From NCBI GenBank assembly GCA_964561135.1, contig CAZLOB010000029.1, positions 1 through 5,444 of the forward strand: a stretch of DNA of 5,444 nt, in the 5' to 3' direction. Below are positions 1-5,444 of the stretch, piece after piece. This stretch comes from JANXDG01 sp964561135. GTDB lineage: Bacteria > Elusimicrobiota > Endomicrobiia > DTEH01. Both the position numbers and the translations under genes were made by a program. The notes beneath the pieces are model-generated. The model was not told the DNA's origin, ran no database searches, and saw only the letters and a list, made by a program, of their open reading frames with translations. Each line of letters begins with the position of its first letter. Position 1 is the stretch's first letter.

Positions 1-2
1 CT

Positions 3-383
3 CCCGTAAGTTATCTTTCTTTACCACAACCTGACAGTTACTTTAACACATCGCTTACACTAATATCAGGAACCGTTATAGATGATAATTTGTCAGCAGG
101 CAGTGGTGTTAGCCAGATGAGGTTAAAGATAACACGAGTTGATGCAAATGGTACAACATGGTATTTTACAGCGCCTGGGTGGTCAGATGTAGGTCCTGCC
201 GCTGAGATTATCATTACACCAGTTTTAATAAGTGAAGCACAAAAGTTATACGAATGGGAATACGATTTTACAGATTGGGTTGATAATTACAAGTATATTT
301 TCCATGTAAAATCAAGAGATAATACTCACTTGACTACACCAACTCCTAACTGGGAAGAAGAAAAATCTTTTGTTGCATATTTT
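3..383 (+). repeat. Ig-like unit 1 (residues 1-127, start cut by window edge)
   Basis: The window opens inside the Pro linker: residues 1-8 (P-V-S-Y-L-S-L-P) match the P-T-S-x-I-x-x-P stretch of later units, so only a few residues are missing. I-S-G-T-V is at 21-25, the V-x-x-M-x-L-K-I-T-R strand follows, and the D of the late R/K-A-x-D motif is D106 (K-S-R-D-N). The A-G-N part is replaced by a Thr/Pro-rich turn. It ends at F-D-T-T-R-P, which opens unit 2. Confidence 0.82.
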
Positions 384-3300
384 GATACTACAAGACCAAC
401 ATCTCGTGTCACAAGACCGCCACTTACTGCTGCTGGATACGACCAAGCAATAGCAACAATCTCAGGTACTGCAGAAGATTTGAATTTGTATGCAAGCAAA
501 GTTGATAAAGTTGAAGTTGCAATAAAGAGGTTGTCAGACGGTTTGTGGTGGGGTGGGTGGACTAACCCGCAGTGGGTTTCATCAACAGAACATATATGGT
601 CAACTGCTACTATAACAGATATTTGGGTATCTTCAGTAAACTGGGTTTACAACATTGGTTCTTCAGCATGGACTGATACAACTTCCTATTGGGTAATTTC
701 TCGTGCTCAAGACCGCGCTACTAATTATGAATCTAACTGGTCAACGAAACAATGGACTTGTGATACAACACCGCCTACTTCTGCTATAACATTCCCTGAA
801 GAAGATCAAATTCTTGATTATAAACCTGTAATACAAGGAACTGCATCAGACCCTGCTCCTGGACAACTTAAAAAAATTAAAATTGCTATACAATATACAG
901 GTTCAGGAACATCTGCTAATGGTATAGAACCTAATGAATACTGGTCAAAACCTGAAGATGTTCCAGGAACATATGCGGACTGGGTTTCAGGACCTGTCTG
1001 GCTTGAGAAAACAATTACTTCTGAGAACTGGAGTTATGATACAACAAGTGTAGCATTTGACGCTACAGTTTCGCCTGGATATCCATATAAAATTTATGTT
1101 AAAGCAGTAGACCAAGCAGAGAATGAACAACCTACAGCTGTGACAAGAAACTTTAGGTATGCAGCACCTTTGCCTGAAACAAAAATTACACGTCCTGCAA
1201 ACGAACAGTATTACAAAATAGATACAGCGTTCTCAATCGAAGGTACTGCGAACCAGTATACAGAACAATCATATGGTGGTGTATGGGTGAGGATAAGTTC
1301 AGGACCTGGGTTTACAACATATTGGAATGAAGATACACAACAATGGTTGTCTTATTCAACCTGGAACTGGACAAATTTAAACGAAGATGTTACACCGAAA
1401 ACTTGGGCAAGGTTGTTTACACAAGATGCTTTTGTTGACGGTGTAAGATACAAAGTTGAATCACGTGGTTATGGTCCTGCAGGTCCTGAACCTGAAGAAA
1501 ATATAGAAGAAATTTTCTTCTATTGTGACAGAACACCACCTACTGGAGATATTACACAACCTGAAAATTATAGTCATCATCAAAGTATAACATCAATTGT
1601 TGGTACTTCACAAGATACTTCACCAGGTATTATAGATTCTGTAAAGGTAAGGATAAGAAAGTTTATCTCGCCTGACAATTGGTATTACGCAGGTGGTTAT
1701 TGGACTACTGACAGTGGTGATCCTAATATTTGGAGGCCTGCAGTGGCAAACGATGGCGCGTTTGATTCAAACAATGAAGCTTGGACTTATAGTGTAGAAT
1801 TTCCTACTGAAGCATGGAAAGATGAAAGAGTGCATTATATACAAATTCGTGTGTATGACAAATCTCGTGAAGGAGGAAATCTATACACATCGCCAGAAAT
1901 AGAGGTTGTGATAGACCGCACTGCTCCTACTTCAGGTCTTAGCTTCCCAAATAGTCCTTTGCACAATAATATCCCAATAATTTCTGGTACAGCAGCTGAT
2001 ACACCACCTGGTTTATGGCAAGAGGTTAATATAAAGATAAAACGTGAAGGTGCTACAGAAACACGATACTGGACAGGACCACCATCTAACCTGTGGTCTT
2101 TGACAGAACAATATGCTTCAACACAACCATTTACTTTTTATCTGTCTTCATGGACATATACAGATGTTTCTTGGGTATCCGGTTATAGATACTCAATTTA
2201 TACCAAAGCGAAAGATCGTGCTGGTAATGAAGAACCTGAAACTCTAAGGTTAACATTTATCTATGAAAACAAACCACCTGTTTCAGTTGTAGCATTTTCT
2301 CCAACTGAGAATGCGAAGTTGAATATGTTAACTGTTATAAGTGGTACAGCAGATGATTATCCTGACAGTTCAGAAGCAATGTATGCAACTGGGGTGTCAA
2401 CATTTGAAGTTGCTGGTGGTTTCAACGAAGGTGTACAAATTGCGTTAAGAAGAGTTTCTGATGGTATATATTACGGCAAAACACCACCTGCTGGATGGAA
2501 CAAAACAGAACCAGAATGGATTTATGTTCATTATTCATCAATAACAAAACACTGGTATATAGAAAATGTTGAACTTGGGACATTCTTAGGAGCAGATAAT
2601 CCTCAAGATGGTGTATATCAAATAATACCGAGGGCAAAAGATAACGCTGGTAATTTTGAAGTGTCGCTTAATACAAGAACGTTTGTATGGGATACAACAC
2701 CACCGTCATCCTTGGCAACATATCCACAAGATGGTTCTTATGTCGCACATCTCACACAAATTACAGGTACTGTTTACGAAAATGTTGCAGGTATATCAGA
2801 AGTTAAAATAAGATTATCTTCACCAACAGTTGATGGACCATATTTCTGGACAGGCTCATCATGGACTACAACAGCAGGCGATTATTTGACAGCAGAGATT
2901 ATAGGTGGTGCAGGTCAAGTTGGTATCTCTACATGGACCATAACAACAGGTCTTCCATCTTTAGTTGATGGTGTAACATATTACATAGTTTCAAAAGCAA
3001 AAGATTTAGCAGGAAATTATGAAACATCTTGGAGTACAATATCTTTTGTTTGTGATTTAGTTGGTCCACAAGTACAGATTGTAGAGCCAAATGATACAAC
3101 ACCACAAGATTATTCTACACCAAGACTTTCTGTTTTAACAACAATTTCAGGTACTGCAACAGATGTAGGTGTTACTCAGATACAAAAAGTTGAATATAGA
3201 ATAAGCAGGGTTGGGTTGTATTATTGGGATGGTGAAGGATATTCAGCTGCTGATTATAATCTTACTGATCCAGAAGCAGCATGGTTTGTTGTACAATCAA

Positions 3301-5444
3301 CGGTTACACCACAGTATTCGTTATGGTTTATTACTCATACGTTACTTACTGATGCAAGATATATGGTTGAAGTACGTGGTGTTGATGTTTTAGGCAATTA
3401 TTCAGTTTTGTATTCAACTATAACATTTACTTTTGACCAAGATGTACCAGAATCAGTTGTTAACTACCCGCCAAATGGTTCAATAGTAAGAACTGTTGGG
3501 CAGATACGAGGTACTGCAAATGATACTGGTATAAGTTATCCTGGGACTGTAACACAAGTTCGTATCGCAATAAGAAGATTATCTGATGGTAAATGGTACG
3601 ATCCTACAGCAGCAGGTGGCAGCGGCGATTTCGTCCAAGAATCATTCTTCCCAATAATTGCAAACTTAGTTGGCAACGACTGGTGGTATGATATATCTGA
3701 CTCTAAATTTACATCAGGTACATCGTATTATATCACAACTGAAGCACGAGATGATGCATACCCGCCAAATATTGAACAATGGTTCCATATAAGATCATCT
3801 ACATTTACCTTTGATAACACACCACCTGAAGTTGTCATACAAAGACCACCAACTACTCTGCAGTATTATAATCAAACAAACTTAACAGTTGTTTCAGGTA
3901 CTGCAGCTGATGCTACATCAGCAGTACAGACAGTACAAATCCGTATACAACGTTCTTCTGATGAAAAATGGTGGATAGATCCTGACGGTGACGGTGTTGG
4001 GATATGGGCTGTTTCTGGTACAACTGAGATACCATGTAATGTAGCTTCATTACCAACATGGAGTTATAGTTTGGCAAACTTTGAGGCAGACCATGCTGTA
4101 AGATACGATATTTGGGCACGGGCATGGGATGTGCCAGGGACAACTTCTTCCTGGGTAGGACCACAATCGTTTGTTTATGATATTGGTGTACCATCAGCAG
4201 CGGTTGTCTCACCATCAAACGAAAGTTTTGTTAACACACAAATTACAACAATTTCAGGTACTGCTTGGGATGAACCCGCAGGTATTGCGTCAGTAGAGAT
4301 AGCGATTGCGTCAAACGCTGTCTCACCGGCAGGTTCATGGTGGGATGGTGCTTCATGGACTGCTGCATCAGAAGTGTGGTTCTCAACAAATGTTTCATAT
4401 AACTATATTCCAACACCTAATATATGGGTTCATACAACACCGCCGTTAGAAAATGGTAAAAAATATTTTGTTAGATTAAGAGTTACAGATCGTGCAGGTA
4501 ATGTAAGAATATTAGATTCGGTTAGGTTCACTTATGATGCAACACCACCAACAATTGTTTTACAAGAACCACAAGGACACGGTCCTGATAATAACTATGA
4601 AGGACCAAATACTTTGCCAATAATTTCAGGTACTGCTTTAGACGTTTCGCCTGGTAATGTTGCATCAGTGCGTGTGTGGATAACAACGAACCCTGCTTCA
4701 CCATGGTATTGGAATGGTACATCTTGGCAAGAAGAAGAATTTTATTTCACTGCAGATATAACTGATCTTCCAACATGGAAGTTAGAACAAACAGTTTATG
4801 GTAATCCATGGGTACACAATGTGTTATATAGAATCATAGCACGTGCATATGATTCTGCAGGCAACCCTTCAGGTATCGCTTCAAAAGATTTTATATACGA
4901 TGCTGCATTACCAATATCTACAATAACATATCCAACTTCTAACATAAACGTTCGTGCATTAACAGTTATTTCCGGAACAATGTTTGATGCACAATCAGGT
5001 GTTGCAAAAGTAAAATGTACAGTAAGACATCCAGCTGGTACTTTCTGGGACGGTTCAGGATGGGTCTCATACGATCCTTCTACATGTTGGCTTGACGCTG
5101 TTGTCTATCAAACAAGTTATGTGTTTACTAACTTACCAACAGTATGGGATGATAGAACTGTCTACAGATGTTATGTCAAAGCAGAAGATAATGTGAACAA
5201 CATCCAGCCCGATCCTTCTGACTGGTTAGCAGCAGGCGTACCGTTTAGAATCGATTATTCTTCACCAACATCTGTTATTTCAGATGCTGTTTTACAATCC
5301 GGCACAACAAAGTATCTTCAAGGTTATATAACATCAGTTGGTGGTACAGCAAACGATTTAACAGGTGGGTCAGGAGTTGCTGAGGTAAGAATAAGAGTAA
5401 GACGTGCTGACGGTTTATATATGAACGCAGCTGAGAACGACTGG
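3..5444 (+). CDS. Interior fragment of a giant Ig-like/FN3-like tandem-repeat surface protein (both ends outside window)
   Basis: The frame starting at base 3 is open for 1814 codons to the last base, while the other two forward frames meet stops within the first 35 bases (TAA at 7, TGA at 32). No start codon, ribosome binding site, signal peptide or C-terminal anchor is in view, so the true protein is longer at both ends. The translation is 15 related units of about 125 residues, each with a D-T-T-P-P-like linker, an I-S-G-T-A-x-D strand, a V-x-I-x-I-x-R strand, an aromatic segment and a Y-x-I-x-x-R/K-A-x-D-x-A-G-N strand. This layout is typical of bacterial Ig-like or fibronectin-III-like beta-sandwich domains. 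Trp is about 4 percent of residues, Cys only seven, and I see no transmembrane segment. By family resemblance the role would be an extracellular stalk, adhesin or matrix protein; no enzymatic motif was seen and the ligand is unknown. The coding call is very sure; the function is inference. Confidence 0.93.
384..761 (+). repeat. Ig-like unit 2 (residues 128-253)
   Basis: It opens with D-T-T-R-P-T-S at residue 128, has I-S-G-T-A-E-D at 153-159, then V-A-I-K-R-L-S-D-G. This is the most Trp-rich unit, with 11 Trp in 126 residues, including L-W-W-G-G-W. The late motif is R-A-Q-D-R-A-T-N with D237, close to the R-A-x-D-x-A-G-N consensus. It ends with C253 immediately before the next linker. Confidence 0.87.
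762..1157 (+). repeat. Ig-like unit 3 (residues 254-385)
   Basis: It opens with the consensus linker D-T-T-P-P-T-S at 254. The I-S-G-T-A motif is I-Q-G-T-A-S-D at 277-283, followed by K-I-K-I-A-I-Q. The middle is long and Gly/Pro-rich. The late motif is K-A-V-D-Q-A-E-N with D370. At 132 residues it is the second longest complete unit; the added length lies between the two central strands. Confidence 0.85.
1158..1526 (+). repeat. Ig-like unit 4, divergent (residues 386-508)
   Basis: This is the most degenerate unit. The linker is Y-A-A-P-L-P-E-T in place of D-T-T-P-P-T-S, and I-S-G-T-A is I-E-G-T-A at 412-416. The late R-A-x-D-x-A-G-N motif is replaced by R-G-Y-G-P-A-G-P followed by an acidic run (six Glu between residues 496 and 503). 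Trp is still frequent (six, including T-W-N-W). It ends with C508 before the next linker. Length and the order of strands still mark it as a member of the array. Confidence 0.78.
1527..1913 (+). repeat. Ig-like unit 5 (residues 509-637)
   Basis: Linker D-R-T-P-P-T-G at 509; I-V-G-T-S-Q-D at 532-538; then V-K-V-R-I-R-K. The aromatic stretch is N-W-Y-Y-A-G-G-Y-W, and A-W-T-Y-S is the form of T-W-x-Y found here. The late motif is R-V-Y-D-K-S with A-G-N missing. Confidence 0.84.
1914..2264 (+). repeat. Ig-like unit 6 (residues 638-754)
   Basis: Linker D-R-T-A-P-T-S at 638; I-S-G-T-A-A-D at 660-666; then V-N-I-K-I-K-R. The aromatic stretch is Y-W-T-G-P-P with L-W after it. The late motif K-A-K-D-R-A-G-N-E-E is a full match to the consensus. 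At 117 residues this is the shortest complete unit, useful as a minimal reference for aligning the others. Confidence 0.88.
2265..2690 (+). repeat. Ig-like unit 7, with insertion (residues 755-896)
   Basis: The linker is E-N-K-P-P-V-S at 755, with I-S-G-T-A-D-D at 779-785. About 25 residues (786-810) separate this from the V-Q-I-A-L-R-R-V-S-D-G strand, roughly 15 more than in other units, making this the longest unit at 142 residues. The late motif R-A-K-D-N-A-G-N-F-E is complete. W896 sits just before the next linker, where other units have C, F or Y. Confidence 0.85.
2691..3053 (+). repeat. Ig-like unit 8 (residues 897-1017)
   Basis: Linker D-T-T-P-P-S-S at 897; I-T-G-T-V-Y-E at 920-926; then V-K-I-R-L. 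It holds a clean F-W-T-G-S-S-W at 948-954 and S-T-W-T-I in the middle. The late motif K-A-K-D-L-A-G-N-Y-E is complete. It ends with C1017 before the next linker. Confidence 0.88.
3054..3434 (+). repeat. Ig-like unit 9, with displaced linker-like motif (residues 1018-1144)
   Basis: The linker is D-L-V-G-P-Q-V at 1018. A second linker-like D-T-T-P occurs at 1031-1034, inside the unit. I-S-G-T-A-T-D is at 1048-1054, so the linker-to-ISGT distance is 30 residues against 22-26 in most units. The aromatic motif is Y-W-D-G-E-G-Y (1074-1080), with Tyr in place of the last Trp. The late motif is R-G-V-D-V-L-G-N-Y. Confidence 0.85.
3435..3812 (+). repeat. Ig-like unit 10 (residues 1145-1270)
   Basis: Linker D-Q-D-V-P-E-S at 1145; I-R-G-T-A-N-D at 1168-1174; then V-R-I-A-I-R-R-L-S-D-G-K-W-Y. 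The Arg-Arg-x-Ser-Asp-Gly stretch resembles those of units 2 and 7. The middle carries a Gly-rich turn (A-G-G-S-G-D) and D-W-W-Y-D. The late motif is E-A-R-D-D-A with a Pro-rich turn instead of G-N. Confidence 0.85.
3813..4178 (+). repeat. Ig-like unit 11, with DxDxDG loop (residues 1271-1392)
   Basis: Linker D-N-T-P-P-E-V at 1271; V-S-G-T-A-A-D at 1297-1303; then V-Q-I-R-I-Q-R-S-S-D. After K-W-W-I comes D-P-D-G-D-G (1326-1331) in the place where other units carry the aromatic W-x-G-x-x-W stretch. L-P-T-W-S-Y-S follows C1345. The late motif is R-A-W-D-V-P-G-T. Confidence 0.86.
3978..3995 (+). other. Candidate calcium-binding DxDxDG loop
   Basis: Residues D1326, D1328, D1330 and G1331 form D-P-D-G-D-G. 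This is the pattern of EF-hand-like and other calcium loops in extracellular proteins. It occurs once in the 15 units, within unit 11, right after an aromatic pair. The pattern is seen directly; metal binding is inferred. Confidence 0.45.
4179..4535 (+). repeat. Ig-like unit 12 (residues 1393-1511)
   Basis: Linker D-I-G-V-P-S-A at 1393; I-S-G-T-A-W-D at 1417-1423; then V-E-I-A-I-A. W-W-D-G-A-S-W at 1446-1452 is a complete aromatic motif. The late strand F-V-R-L-R-V-T-D-R-A-G-N is a strong match to the consensus. Confidence 0.88.
4536..4898 (+). repeat. Ig-like unit 13 (residues 1512-1632)
   Basis: Linker D-A-T-P-P-T-I at 1512; I-S-G-T-A-L-D at 1541-1547; then V-R-V-W-I-T. Y-W-N-G-T-S-W at 1569-1575 is a complete aromatic motif. 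L-P-T-W-K-L lies in the middle and R-A-Y-D-S-A-G-N-P closes the core. Confidence 0.88.
4899..5252 (+). repeat. Ig-like unit 14, cysteine-bearing (residues 1633-1750)
   Basis: Linker D-A-A-L-P-I-S at 1633; I-S-G-T-M-F-D at 1656-1662. The next strand V-K-C-T-V carries C1672, F-W-D-G-S-G-W is at 1681-1687, C1695 follows, and the strand Y-R-C-Y-V-K-A-E-D-N carries C1723. This unit holds three of the seven Cys in the window, and two lie in strands that would be core strands of the fold. Confidence 0.87.
5253..5444 (+). repeat. Ig-like unit 15, cut by window end (residues 1751-1814)
   Basis: Linker D-Y-S-S-P-T-S at 1751; V-G-G-T-A-N-D at 1779-1785; then V-R-I-R-V-R-R-A-D-G-L-Y, like the Arg-rich strand of units 2, 7 and 10. 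The unit is cut about halfway and the frame is still open at the last base, so the array, or at least the protein, goes on. Confidence 0.82.

Noticed and set aside
870..876. Run of seven A as a possible frameshift or phase-variation site
   Set aside because: The frame stays open and in register with the repeat motifs on both sides, and one short A run in A+T-rich DNA is not remarkable.
2422..2637. Reverse-strand open frame of 71 codons
   Set aside because: It lies wholly opposite unit 7, has no recognisable domain, and its composition mirrors the A/T-biased codons of the long frame. It is a shadow.
3211..3393. Forward open frame of 60 codons in another frame
   Set aside because: It overlaps unit 9, whose repeat motifs are intact in the long frame. 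Ile/Leu-rich translation is what a shifted reading of this sequence gives.
3978..3995. Dockerin or thrombospondin type-3 domain
   Set aside because: Only one D-x-D-x-D-G loop is present, inside an otherwise ordinary unit, without the paired loops or Cys pattern of those families.
3913..4218. Reverse-strand open frame of 101 codons
   Set aside because: It covers units 11-12 on the opposite strand. Its translation is His/Gln/Leu-rich low-complexity sequence expected from antisense of Thr/Trp/Ser codons, with no domain.
4528..4722. Reverse-strand open frame of 64 codons
   Set aside because: It is antisense to unit 13 with no domain or independent signal.
3..5444. Recoded TGA (Trp or Gly), as in some candidate phyla
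   Set aside because: All 76 Trp are TGG and no in-frame TGA occurs in 1814 codons, so the standard bacterial code fits.
3..5444. CRISPR array or satellite because of the regular spacing
   Set aside because: Spacing is about 377 bases with variable length, and similarity is at protein level in one frame with only short shared DNA words. These are protein domains, not a DNA-level array.

Overview
The window is one uninterrupted piece of coding sequence. The third forward frame is open from base 3 to base 5444, which is 1814 codons with no stop. It has neither its start nor its end here, so this is the interior of a very large protein. I see no intergenic DNA, promoter, terminator, RNA gene, mobile element or CRISPR array. 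Residue n of the fragment begins at base 3n, and residue numbers below follow that rule.

The translation is a tandem array of 15 diverged units. Thirteen are complete (units 2 to 14, 117-142 residues, mean about 125). Unit 1 is nearly complete and unit 15 is cut by the window end. Each complete unit has the same order of parts: a Pro-rich opening linker (best form D-T-T-P-P-T-S), a short strand ending in P, a strand ending in I-S-G-T-A-x-D, a strand V-x-I-x-I-x-R often followed by S-D-G, an aromatic stretch (best form [FYW]-W-x-G-x-x-W), a variable middle often holding T-W-x-Y or L-P-T-W, a strand Y-x-I-x-x-R/K-A-x-D-x-A-G-N, and a last strand running into the next linker. This is the look of bacterial Ig-like or fibronectin-III-like beta-sandwich domains strung along an extracellular protein. 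The array is very rich in Trp (76 by my count), Thr and Ser, and has only seven Cys. That fits a secreted or surface stalk, adhesin or matrix protein, but no signal peptide, anchor or catalytic domain lies in the window to prove it.

The organism is a bacterium using the standard code: all Trp codons are TGG and no in-frame TGA occurs. Codons favour A or T at the third position (aca, tca, gca, gat, ggt). Giant proteins built from repeats with D-T-T-P-P, I-S-G-T-A and D-x-A-G-N signatures are, from memory, common in little-cultured phyla such as Elusimicrobiota and Omnitrophota. That placement is a weak inference, not a result.

The most interesting points are the size of the array, the recurring Trp motif, the irregular units (4, 7, 9, 11 and 14), and the short DNA words shared by units that are otherwise well diverged.
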